Part shown: piece after piece, positions 25,201 to 35,830 of the stretch | Numbering within the stretch: the first letter of the stretch is position 1 | Layout of the letters: every line of letters starts with the position of its first letter | NCBI GenBank assembly: GCA_905250075.1 | Contig: CAJNOP010000660.1 | Span: 47,675-111,674, forward strand | DNA: 64,000 nt | From: Rotaria sp. Silwood1 | Taxonomy: Eukaryota > Rotifera > Eurotatoria > Philodinida > Philodinidae | Direction: 5' to 3' | Translations under genes and position numbers: made by a program | The notes under the pieces: model-generated | What the model was told of the DNA's origin: nothing | What the model saw: the letters and a program-made list of their open reading frames with translations, nothing else | Database searches by the model: none

Positions 25201-26366
25201 TATATATATATATATAAACTATTCTAACTTAATATCTACTTCTTCTTCTTCTTCTTCACTGATTTAAATGACATTTATCTAATAGTTTCGGAATAATCGT
25301 AACTTAGCCTGGTTCGTTTAGATATATCAACGAGCTGTCAAACCGAATTCATCTGATGCGACTATTTCGCCTGACCATGAATATGAGAGTCGAAAAGGAG
25401 CATTATCAAAAATTAATATTGATGATGATGCACAAATGGCTATACTTGAGTTTGCCTCATCCAGCTATGCTGTACTTGAACGCGAACAGCGTGTAACTGT
25501 TGATGTCGTCAGATACGGTGTAACTAATTCTGTTGTTCGTTTTCGGTAGGTCCCATGAATGTTTAGTCTTTTTTTGTGAGTGTTTGCCCTGTTTGTTATC
25601 TGATGTTTTATTATTTTTTTTTCCCTAAATACCCGAAAAACTACATGTCGAAACATTGAGTTTTCTGAGAAGTATTAAGAAAAAAGGAAACAGGCTAAAA
25701 ACTAATTTATATAAATATATGCATTTTAGTTCTTGAAACTTGCATGCTTTTAGCTCTCTTTTTCTTGCACCTGGCAAATACACAAGAGCACTTTTTCATA
25801 TAAACAAATTCTCACATGCACAACTTCTACTTGGTCAAGACATACATATATATATATATATATACATATATATAGTTATATTTATGCTAATATTGTTTAT
25901 TTATAGACTTGATACAATTGATGGTACAGCAACAGCTGGTGAAGATTATACTAAATTATCTGAAGAATATAAAATGGAACCTGGTCAACAAGAAAAAAAA
26001 GTAACTATTAATGTTATTGATGATAATCAATGGGAACCCGATGAAACATTTTTCGTCAAATTATCATTACCAGATGAAGAAGAAACTCATACAAAATTAG
26101 GTTCAAAAACAGTTGCACTTGTTACAATTATTAATGATGATGGTAATTAACTTTAATAAAAAAAACAACAACAAACAACGAAATTTTTTTTTTTGTTTTT
26201 TTGTTAGAACCTGGTTATATTGAATTCGAACAGACAATTAATTTAGTTAAAGAAAGTGCTGGAAAAGCAGAAATAAAAGTTCTACGTGTTAATGGTGCCG
26301 ATGGACGTGTTACTGTTCATTATAAAACAGAAGATATGGATGCTAAAGCAATACAAGATTATGAAC
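22293..26366 (+). CDS. Na+/Ca2+ exchanger (SLC8/Calx), N-terminal half up to an assembly gap
   Basis: Exons read: 22293-22374, 22441-22758, 23992-24095, 24150-24287, 24377-24443, 24512-24582, 24648-24815, 24928-25115 (or the alternative 25322-25545), 25907-26142 and 26208-26366. They give about 510 residues in frame; complete exchangers have about 900-970. Visible in order: TM1-2, the alpha-1 ion-binding repeat (TLMALGSSSPEILLS ... GPGTIVGSAAYNLL), TM3-5, the start of the regulatory loop with YRIEGTRMLAGG, a complete Calx-beta domain 1 (DGTATAGEDY, DDNQWEPDETFFV as Ca-ligand strands), and the first strands of CBD2 (YIEFEQTINLVKESAGKAE). The protein extrudes Ca from the cell in exchange for Na. 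The rest of CBD2, alpha-2 and the last helices are missing: a 100-N gap begins 27 bases after the last exon, and I find no continuation in 26494-28680. Confidence 0.95.
24928..25115 (+). other. Exchanger alternative exon 8a (CBD1 first strands, version 1)
   Basis: Length is 188 nt, entering in phase 0 (ATA TAT = IY) and leaving in phase 2 (after TTC AG). It encodes the linker and strands A-B of CBD1: LPTIEFTATAYAVMENEQ, then RTGPINVPARF. Codon use is AT-rich like its neighbours. Confidence 0.85.
25322..25545 (+). other. Exchanger alternative exon 8b (CBD1 first strands, version 2)
   Basis: Length is 224 nt, flanked by AG at 25320-25321 and GT at 25546. It also enters in phase 0 with ATA TAT (IY) and leaves in phase 2 (TTT CG), and is open throughout. 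It encodes IYQRAVKPNSSDATISP, then AILEFASSSYAVLEREQR, ending SVVRF plus a shared Arg. It aligns with exon 8a over about 39 residues (EF-x4-YAV-x-E-x-EQ ... RFR). Because each exon is 3n+2 long and starts in phase 0, including both would break the frame, so they must be used one at a time. More G/C at third positions than in exon 8a. Confidence 0.8.
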
Positions 26367-26393
26367 GTAAGTCAAATAATTTATAACAAATCG

Positions 26394-26493
26394 NNNNNNN
26401 NNNNNNNNNNNNNNNNNNNNNNNNNNNNNNNNNNNNNNNNNNNNNNNNNNNNNNNNNNNNNNNNNNNNNNNNNNNNNNNNNNNNNNNNNNNNN
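26394..26493. other. Assembly gap (100 N)
   Basis: Exactly 100 N, the conventional placeholder for a gap of unknown size. It interrupts the exchanger gene inside CBD2. Confidence 0.99.
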
Positions 26494-28680
26494 AGATCGA
26501 AAAACTAACTTTGTGATTTTTTAGAAAATTTGAATTTGGAAAATATTTTGAAGATTTTATTTCTCTCAAGACACTATTTCGATGCTTTCTGTAAGCTACC
26601 ATTACGAAAGAAAAAAATTAAAATAAAGTTTATATGATTAAGTTTCGGAGAAGTGAAAAAACTTGACTTCATAGAACTCTACTGTGTATTCTCCTAAGAG
26701 AAGAAAATTAATTGTTATTCAAATATTGGTCTAATACTTCAACTATATTGAAAATATATGCAAAATTAACAAATAAAATTTATTGTTTTTTCATATGAAT
26801 AAGGATAAAAAGTTTATACACTACTCTTTTGACATATTTATATCCTAAAATTACATTTTTCCTTCCAAATATGAGTAATATTAGAAAAAGATATGGCGAC
26901 TTCGTTGAACAGAAGGCAACAAGTTAAAAAAACTTCGTTATCTTACTAATCTTCAATCTAATGTATCACTCTCATCCTCAGTCGTTCCATCACAATTTGA
27001 GATAACTAGTGCTATTTTGTAAACAAAGTGAACAAGATTCAAATATACCTTTCGAAAATGTTCTACCATATACACAGATAAAGACTGAAGAGGAAGTAAA
27101 TGAAATACAACTCAATCATATTGAAAAGTTCCTTGAGTTTCTCGTCTAATCATAACGATAAATGGTAAATATCTTCGTGTTTCTTTGATATCATTAAGTG
27201 TACATACACTTTTGTTATTATTTTCTGAAAATCAAATGATATATTTTGCAAAAAAAAAAATTTTCCAAAGAAGATAATTTCTCTTTTCCGTAATTTCGAG
27301 ATCGTGATTAAAATATCAAACACACTTGTGTCAACTTCTTTTTGCACGCTGTTAATTCATCATTTTTGTTCATTGCAATAATTGTCTCGAGAAATTCCTA
27401 TTCGAGATCGACAATTAATGGAAGTGTTAACCATGAAATCTTCAATTATGTAACATAATTTGATAAGTCTCATATCAAATATTTAAACTAAGTATTTTGT
27501 TCCCTGAACTAAAGAATGATTTGTTCTATCTATATTTGTAAAATACTTCTTGAAAAAAAAAAAGGTAAATAGAGAAAGTCTACTAAATTTTGTCATAGAA
27601 AAAAGAACAAGTATAATATTGTCTTGAAGGATTTTTTTTTTCTATAAAGGAAACATATTAAAATATAATGTAAATATATTTCAATTGTGACTCTTGTTAT
27701 AAATATGTTGTGTAATCAAACGTTAATTTGACTGCTCTCGGCATTAGATTTAAGTTCTGTATGTTTAATCTAAAGAAATAACTTAGAGTATGTTGATTCT
27801 ATATTTAATAAGAAAAGTTAACATATGAGACGATAGTTACGTTCATTTTAGATTAATAAATGACCAAAAAAATTATAGTATTTAAGCAAGAATAATAAAA
27901 GAATTAAATAGAAATATTAAGTTCATTTCAATAAAAATTTAGATAATGTTGATCTATTGAAAAGATATATAACTACATACTAAATTATAATTAGTTTAAT
28001 AATTTTTATTTAGTTAACTTACATAAAAGATACAAAAATTCAAAAGTATAATTATCAAAATCTTGATAAAATATAAATTGTCAATATAACAAATTCAACA
28101 TGAACATCTTTTGTTCATTTAATTATAGCAAATAAGAAGAGTATAAAACGTATTGTATACATATGGATCTCTTCAGCTTTTACTATTCATCATAATAGTA
28201 TTTGTTTGACAAGGTTCTTTGTTCTGTTGCATTCGATTTTTTTTTTCTATCATACATTTTACCCATGTAAAAATGATTGTTAAATTGACAATTTAACGAA
28301 AATTAACGTTACCTTTTTGTCCGTAAAAACGCGTTAAAAATCGGCGGTTTAACGAACTTTCATGCGTTATTCGACGTTAACATCTGAAAAACGGAGAAAA
28401 ACGCATGAAACTTCGTTAACACGCCGATTTTTAACGCGTTTTTACGGACAAAAAGGTAACGTTCATTTTCGTTTCGTTCTTGTGCAAGCAAAAATGGTAA
28501 CCATTTTGTACTATTTGTTGTTCGTATCAGACTATTAAATAGACGTTTAACATATTTATTTTATATTGTTCGATTACATATAAATCAAATCCATCATTGT
28601 TATGACCTTCACTAGTAAGTTTACTTTTACACATCTCTTTAGAAAAAAAATATAATTATTTAAATAGATTATTATATATA
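26494..28680. other. Non-coding DNA after the gap, up to the innexin
   Basis: I looked on both strands for the exchanger's alpha-2 repeat and last helices and for other exons and found none. The sequence is AT-rich with only short random frames. It contains the 179-base hairpin at 28295-28473 and then the innexin 5' flank. Confidence 0.5.
28295..28473. repeat. Near-perfect hairpin element upstream of the innexin
   Basis: The left arm AACGAAAATTAACGTTACC... and its complement on the right share AACGTTACCTTTTTGTCC and AAACGCGTTAAAAATCGGCG almost without mismatch, over about 80 bases per arm. The loop is about 15-20 bases. It is rich in CpG (ACGCGTT, CGGCG) compared with its surroundings. It could be a young foldback MITE or a transcribed hairpin. 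It ends 207 bases before the innexin ATG. Confidence 0.75.
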
Positions 28681-29961
28681 ATGGATTTTACTGCAGTTAT
28701 TGATAATGCAAAAAGATTTGCTGGAAAAAGAAAACGTGGAGATAATTATGATGATCTTCTTGTAGATCGTCTTCATAATCGATATACTGTTGCTATATTA
28801 ATTTGTTTTTGTATTGCTATTTTTACATATCAAAGTATAGGTAAGATCAAAATGAAACAAAAATAATACTTATATATATATGATAATAGGTACTCCATTA
28901 AAATGTTGGGTTCCAGCTCAATTTACTGAAAGTTATGAAGAATATACAGATCTATTATGTTATATACAAAATACATATCATGTAGGAAAACATCAACTTA
29001 TTCCTTCAGATGCAAATTTACGACGTGAACGAACATTAAAATATTATCAATGGATTCATTTTGTTCTTTTATTTCAAGCATTATTTTTTAGTTTACCACG
29101 TATTATATGGCAATCATTTAATGATAAAATAGGTTTATCAATTGGAAATCTTGTTCATATATCAAATAAATATCAAACATCAGATGTTAATGAAGATCAA
29201 ATTAAAGGTATGTTATTATTTATGAAACAAATTAATAATTCCATTTTTTTTTAGCTATAAAATATATTTCGGATTGTCTTCAACGATATGAAGAATATGT
29301 AAATTTTCCTAAACATAAAAATTTATCAAATTTAAAACGTTTTAATTATCAATGTCGTTTATTTTTTCAAGCTCGTACAGGTTCATTTTTAGCTTGTTTT
29401 TATATATTTATTAAAATTCTTTATATATTTAATGTAATTTTTCAAATTATATTTCTTCAATATTTTCTTAGTTATCATGATATAAATTATATTGAATATG
29501 GTTTTCATATATTTCGAAGATTATTATTTGATTTTACATTACCAGAAAGTAAATTATTTCCACGTATAACATTATGTGATTTTCAAATACGTGAATTAAG
29601 TCAATATCATAAATATACAGTTGAATGTATACTTGTAATAAATATATTTATTGAAAAAATGTATTTTATATTATGGATATGGTTTGGAATATTATTAATA
29701 ATAACAATATTTGATACAATTTATCTTATATATAGAATATTTTTTCGTCATTCACGTAATATATTTATTATTGAAAATTTAGATATGTTACTTATTGATC
29801 ATATAGCAAAAGAAAAAGAATTTCATTATTTTCGTCGATATTTTCCTATTGATAATTTATTTACATTATGGATTATATCAGCTAATTCAAATTCATTAAT
29901 TGTTGGAGAAATTCTTAATGAATTATTTCAAAGAAAATTACGTCATGATTCCGATGTTTAA
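28681..29961 (+). CDS. Innexin (gap-junction channel subunit)
   Basis: Three exons: 28681-28840, 28890-29207 and 29255-29961. They total 1185 nt and 394 residues, the normal innexin length. The topology is four membrane segments with short cytoplasmic ends. The family signature YYQW is present as KYYQWIHFVLLFQALFF. Each extracellular loop has the expected pair of cysteines (Cys59 and Cys77 in loop 1; LCDFQ and VECIL in loop 2). The first loop starts GTPLKCWVP, and innexins typically have CWxP at this place. Innexins make intercellular channels in invertebrates. The start codon is the first in frame and gives the usual short cytosolic N-terminus. The stop lies only 57 bases from the convergent stop of the FRA10AC1 gene, so the 3' ends probably overlap. 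Confidence 0.96.
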
Positions 29962-29973
29962 TATTAACATAAA

Positions 29974-29979
29974 AATAAA
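29974..29979 (+). terminator. Poly(A) signal of the innexin
   Basis: An AATAAA hexamer lies 12 bases past the innexin stop. The opposite-strand AATAAA (complement at 29993-29998) serves the convergent gene, so the two 3' ends are interleaved within about 57 bases. Confidence 0.55.
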
Positions 29980-30018
29980 TTTGTTTTTTTTTTTATTTGA
30001 TACATTAAAATATACAAG

Positions 30019-32477
30019 TTAGAAGAATAATGTTTGAAGATATTCTTCGAATTCGTCTTCTCTAAATAGAATTAAAATAAATACAAAAAAAAATGAAATA
30101 GAAAAATTTTTAACCTTGTTGTTTCACGTGTTTCTGCTAATGGTTTTGACCATATTTGACCATCATCTTGTATTGTTGTTTGATCATTATCATTATCAAG
30201 ACGACTCTTTTTTTGTACAGTTGATTCATCAATTTCTGTTACTTCAGATTCTTCTTCTTTTACTTTAGGTATAACTTCTTTTACTCTAAAAACAAAAAGG
30301 AAATCGATTTTTAATTAAACAAAAATTTCATTTTCTAAAATTTACTTATGACCAAAATGAAGTTTTTTTGTACATGATGGACATAATCCTTGAAAAAAAA
30401 ACAAAGAATTATAAATTTAATTAAAATTATTTTCTTTTTTGCTTACTTAATTTAACTAAAGCTTCTCGTTTTTTTCCATGTTCAACATAACCAAATAGAA
30501 CTTCCCAACTTCGTAAATTTTCTTTTTCATCACATCGTTTTTCACCACATATAAATTGACCTAAATCATAGAAAATAAATTCTAATCAATTATAAAAGAT
30601 TTATTTTGTAAAATTTAGTTTTTTAGAAAACAAAAAAAAAATTGATAATATGAATTAGATTAAAAAGTTTATCGAAGGATATAATTTCGTTAAGACATTT
30701 ACCATATCTTAAAGCAAAAATCTAATAAAACATTTATTAACTGCAGATTTATTTTCTGACTAGATCTAATAACTATTCAAATGGAACATTGATTTGTTCT
30801 TGTTACAGTCAGAATTGTTCCGAGTAGGGAACTACAAGTCCATGTTTTTGTAAAACTGCAGCTTTTCTTACGAGGAAACCACCCGAGGTGTCAAAAAGCT
30901 TTTGAGCTGAAATTTTGCCCACAAGTAGGAGATGCATAGACTAGAAAAAGTCTAAAAGGATATGGGCCCAAGTTGGGATTTGGCTGAGATATCAACTATT
31001 TACCATAATTTTCCTATAGAATCCTACTTGTCCGATAAAATCAAAGTTTCGAATTTAGGCCTGAAACTTTGTCCACACCAAGGCCCCAATCAGACAAGCT
31101 TGCCTACAAAGTTTCAGAACTCTTGGATAGGCTATCTCCGAGATATGAATCTGCCAAAATATCTATGTGAAACATTATATCCATAAAAAAGTGCCTTTAT
31201 GCTAACATACTAGTATCTTGGAGACAGTGTACCCCAGAGTTCTGAAACTTTGTAGGCAAGCTAGTCTGATTGGGGCCTTGGTGTGGACAAAGTTTCAGGC
31301 CTAAATTCAAAACTTTGATTTTATCGGACAAGTAGGATCCTATAGGAAAATTATGGTAAATAGTCGATATCTCAGTCAAATCCCAACTTGGGACCATATC
31401 ATTTTAGGCTTTTTCTAGTCTATGCATTCCCTACTTGTGGGCAAAATTTCAGCTCAAAAGCTTTTTGACACGTCGGGTGGTTTCCTCGTCAGACTACCAA
31501 CATTGGTGGAAAAGAGGACACTGATCACTCAAAATATTGATTAGAAGATTTTTTGTTAATATTAATCGAATTGGAGAAAACCATTGAAACTTTCGAAATT
31601 GAAAGGATTACTTTCTTGTGACATTCATTCATTACCTTTTCCACTGACAACTTCTCGATCAATACGCCAACGCATTGCAATTTTTTTTTCTTGCCAATGA
31701 CTAAGATCACATATACAATATTCTTTAAATAATTTATCATAATATTTTTTAGCTAAACGTTTTTCCCTAAGAAAAAAATGAATCAATGAAATATTAAAAA
31801 ATAAAAATTTTAATTACCATGTTTCATCTGGTCCATCTTCTTCTTCATCCCATAAAAATCTATGTTCATTTCGAATAATATCTAAATCAGTTCTATCATT
31901 TGAACTAAGAATTAATAAGAAAACAAAAAAAAAGGAAAACACATTTTTCGATCAACACATTAGAAAAATAAAAAAGAATTCAAATAACTCACTTACGTAT
32001 CACGTTTAAAAATAGTATCAAATGATTTTTCTTTTGAATAATAACGAACATAATCATTTACTAATCGTTTATGACGTTCATATGCATTCATTGCCATAAA
32101 TTGTGAACGAAATCGTTCTCTTAAAAACAAAAATTATAATTTTTAAAAGAAATATATTTTTATAATAAATAAAAAATGAACCTATTAACATTTTGTATTC
32201 GATCATCTTTACGTGCAAGACCAGTTGTTTGATGAAAAGTTAGTTTTTCACATAAATCATTACGTTTTCGTCTATAATAAATAAATATGTATGAGTAAAT
32301 TTTAATAAGAATTATTATTATTTACTTTTTTTCATCTTTTTCATTATTATCAAATTCAGAACTAAGATCTGATACTTCATCGACCTATAATTAAATTAAT
32401 AAAAGAAAAAAAAAGAAAATAGAACTATTACTATAGAATAGTTAACATACATTAGCTAAATCAGCAATTCGTGCCAT
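30019..32477 (-). CDS. FRA10AC1: FRA10AC1-family nuclear protein
   Basis: Ten exons on the minus strand: 32451-32477, 32326-32384, 32182-32271, 31997-32119, 31818-31904, 31636-31766, 30447-30560, 30346-30388, 30115-30285 and 30019-30061. They give 888 nt and 295 residues; the human protein has about 315. Strong family marks are MNAYERHKRLVNDYVRYY, EKRLAKKYYDKLFKEYCICD, MRWRIDREVVSGKGQFICG and SWEVLFGYVEHGKKREALVK, followed by a CxxC (LCPSC). The family is nuclear and linked with spliceosome-associated complexes; its exact role is unsettled. The C-terminal part is acidic and low in complexity, ending EDEFEEYLQTLFF. I chose the short final exon because its frame fits and an acidic tail is expected; reading through would instead add a hydrophobic tail. 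Intron 6 (30561-31635) is inflated by a foldback element. Confidence 0.95.
30870..31489. mobile_element. Foldback/MITE-like palindrome in the FRA10AC1 intron (ACGAGG family)
   Basis: A 620-base inverted repeat. The left end is ACGAGGAAACCACCCGAGG and the right end is its complement with few changes (CGGGTGGTTTCCTCGT). The arms are about 270 bases with a short asymmetric centre (31130-31220). Shared with 11071-11512 are the ends and inner words such as ATTTTGCCC, AAGTAGG and GACTAGAAAAAGTCTAAAAG. The two mirrored open frames that arise in the arms are by-products of the palindrome. Confidence 0.85.
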
Positions 32478-33850
32478 GAATATTTTATTTTAAATATCTT
32501 GAAAAAAAATAAAAAAGAAAATTTATTTATTGTTGAAATTTATTAAAAAATACAAAAGAATGAATATGATAATAAATGTTTATTGTATAATATTATATCT
32601 CTGAAAAGAAAATGAATTAATATGTAAAATAAGAAATAGTCATGATTCATACACTCTTGAAAGAACCTCTCAAAATATTAAATTGCTTTTCAACCAAATC
32701 AATGTTAATTTGATGAGTACTAGTGAGTAATAAACAAGTCGAGAACAGAAACTTTTTTCATGTAAAGTTTAAAGTCGATTTTTCACATAACCAAAGCTTT
32801 TTATTGAAAAACTCAGTACGATTTCGATATTTCAAGAAGGAAGGTCTTGAGAACCAAACCATTCTAGACTTCTCTATTGGTTCATCAAATAAACATAGCC
32901 TCAGTTAAAAACTGCAGAGATTCCGTCATCAGTATTTTATTTAGCGTTGAAGTTAAGAAGACGACGCCACACTCCGAAAATTAGGTTTATGTTTCTTGAA
33001 GTTAGTGCTTGTTTGGATTACATATTATGCATCTATCCTGTTCAAAAAGAAAAAAAAAAGTTTACCATATTTAATATTTTATTAACAAATGATTCAGAAG
33101 ACATTCTGATAAAAAAAAAATATAATTCTTTATTCTATTAATAAATTTATCGAAATGCATCGATTAAATTGTCAAGTTTTGTTTTGAATTTTTATTACGA
33201 TCGATGTAGATTTTTTTTTATCGACAATAAAACATTTATTTAATATAGACAGCTGTCAAAAATCAATCGATTTCTTTTCCTTTTTCTATTCTATATATAC
33301 TTTGAAGAATCCTGTTTTCAACTAATAGTACATCCTGTATTTGAAATAGCAGAGAATTTAGAGTAAAGAAGAAAGACTTCTTCGCCTTGCGACTGTAATA
33401 TCTCCTACAGAAATGTATCCGAAAAATTTAGAGTTAATTAAAACCATTACTCTTCTTATCGAGATCTAAATGCTTTAGTATTTTAAAATTTTTCTGATTA
33501 ATCATTCTTCAAACGTACATGAAAGAAGGAGGAGAAGATCTTCTAAATTTGTTTTAATACAAATTTTTTTTTTGTGTTCTTTCTCGTTCATTATTCGAAT
33601 AGTAAAAGAACTAAACGATTGAATTATATTGTTCATTTTCCTAAAGTTTATAGTATTACGATCTTATGTAATGTCAATTGCGTGCTAGTTCGATCATTCT
33701 TTCTTTTCTATGTTGTACTTTTAGACATGAAATTAAACATGTTGAATGACGTATTTAATATATATATATATATACATTATATTTAAAAAGCAATTTAAAT
33801 CACTTAATGCTACTTTATTAAAATAAACTATACGATATTGACTCATTCAT
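32478..33850. other. Divergent intergenic DNA between FRA10AC1 and the fibrinogen-domain gene
   Basis: The two genes are transcribed away from each other, so this 1.37 kb holds both promoters. No exon or recognisable repeat was seen. It is AT-rich with a (TA)n tract at about 33760-33775. Confidence 0.45.
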
Positions 33851-35266
33851 ATGTTACCACATACAACAACAACAATAATAGATAATACTAATACAACTTT
33901 AGTAAATCTTCGAAGACATTCATCAACAATGTCAAATTCTACAATTGGACAATGTTATTTTCTTCTTATTCATTTATTTTTTTATATTATTATACTTATT
34001 ATTGTTTATATTCGATTTGAACAATTTAATAATAAACAAGATACAATACTTGCTATTATAAATTCAAATTATAATCAAAATTTTCATCATGAATCTCATA
34101 ATCAATTAATTAATAATAAAAAGTATGTATTAAATATATATATATATATTCTTTATTTTATCATGATTTTTGTTAAGTAATAATGTTGATTGTTCTTGTC
34201 AAACATTTATATATCCAAAACAAGATCAAATAACACATTGTTTAGAATTACATGTTGGATTAAATCAAACAATATCAAATATTTTTTGTCCAATATTACA
34301 TCATAATCATAAAACTAATCAATGGTTATTAATTCAAAATCGACAAACAAATTCTATAAATTTTAATCGATCATGGATTGAATATCGTCAAGGTTTTGGT
34401 AATATTATAAATCAAACTGATTTTTGGATTGGAAATGAAAATCTTTATTGGTTAACAAATAATTATCAATGTCGTCTTCGTATTGAATTAACTGATTGGT
34501 ATAATGAAACTCGTATAGCAATATATGAATCATTTCGTATCTTAAATCATAAAGAAGATTATCGTATACAAATGTCAGAATATATTGGAAATATAGAACC
34601 ATATAATAAAATTGATAGTAAGTTATTTAATTAATTATACAATATAATCAGTGATTTATCTACTGGAGGGGCGCCGCCCACCCGAAATTTCTATTCGCCC
34701 ACTCGGGAAACGAAATCTAGGTAAAACACTGAATACAATTTAACAAACAATTGAATAAAATAGTCTCTTTTTAATAAGTAATAATAACTACATTGTATTC
34801 TTATATTTTAATTGTACTAACAACTTCCATATCTTAATTATATCGAATAAGACAATCACTCTAACTGATGAAATGTTTTTCCAAACGAGACAATATGTAT
34901 CATTCTAATGTTTCTGAAAAAAAACTCGATGGTATAATGTAAAAAAAAATATTCTTTTATTGTTTCTTTTAAATAGGTTTTTCTCGTTGGCATTATAATG
35001 CTCCATTTTCTACATATGATCATTATGCTACAGATAATATTAATTGTTCAAACTTACATGGTGGTGTTGGTTGGTGGTATCATTCAGGTATTGAATGTGC
35101 ACATGTACAACTTAATGGTCGTTTACCAACACATACTGATGGTCTTGTACCATTAAATACAGGTATTTTATGGATAGGTTGGAAAGCTGATCGACATTAT
35201 TCATTTCAATATGTACGTATGTTAATTCAACCGAAATTTAAACGTCATCATGTTCGTCATCGATGA
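33851..35266 (+). CDS. Membrane-anchored fibrinogen-related (FReD) protein
   Basis: Three exons: 33851-34122, 34178-34617 and 34977-35266. They total 1002 nt and 333 residues. A hydrophobic segment near residues 38-55 (LLIHLFFYIIILIIVYI) without a preceding signal suggests a type II membrane protein with the C-terminal domain outside. The rest is a fibrinogen C-terminal domain: NRSWIEYRQGFGN, FWIGNENLYWLT, YRIQMSEY, then the hallmark GWWYHSGIECAHVQLNG. FReDs bind carbohydrate or acetylated ligands in innate recognition, adhesion or coagulation-like roles; the ligand here is unknown. Several N-glycosylation-type sites (NQT, NRS, NET, NCS) are visible. Met27 is an alternative start that keeps the membrane segment. 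Convergent with the signal peptide peptidase gene. Confidence 0.92.
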
Positions 35267-35830
35267 TAAATTATTTATTTTTTTTTGTAATCTAGTCTCG
35301 AATGTTGTTTTTTTTTGTAGTTAAAACAATATGAACTAATATGTAATTCTCTCTAATCAATATAAAAATAAATCAGATAATTGATATTTATCTAAAATAA
35401 ATAATTATTCTCGTTCTGTTATTCAACAACATATAACTAAAATTAAAATACAATTAATCATTGTATTTCATCTTGTTTTTTTTTTCTTCTGATATTAGAA
35501 TGTAAATTTGATTAAAATATTGAACTATATTTAAATAAAAACAAAACAAACAATATTAATCAAGAGAAGTTATTGTTTTGAATAATATAAAATATACAAT
35601 GAATCAAAAAAATAAAATAATGATTTATTCATTAATATCGTCTATTTTTTTTTTAAATTGCAATAAAAAAATCTTAATATGATTTTATTCAATAGTCTAG
35701 ATGTATAAATTTTATTTTTTCTTTTGATTCATTGTATTGCACAACATGAAAATAGATAAACAACTAAAGAATAGATAATATGAGTTTTTTTAATCCTTTA
35801 AAACAACAAAATACAATAACAATAAGATTT
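35267..35830. other. Convergent 3' spacer
   Basis: This 564-base AT-rich spacer lies between the stops of the FReD and signal peptide peptidase genes. It holds AATAAA-like signals on both strands and nothing else I can support. Confidence 0.4.

Noticed and set aside
30962-31397. Mirrored 66-74 codon frames starting M-x-PSWDL
   Set aside because: They fall within the two arms of the foldback element at 30870-31489. They mirror each other because of the palindrome, with no sign of selection for protein.
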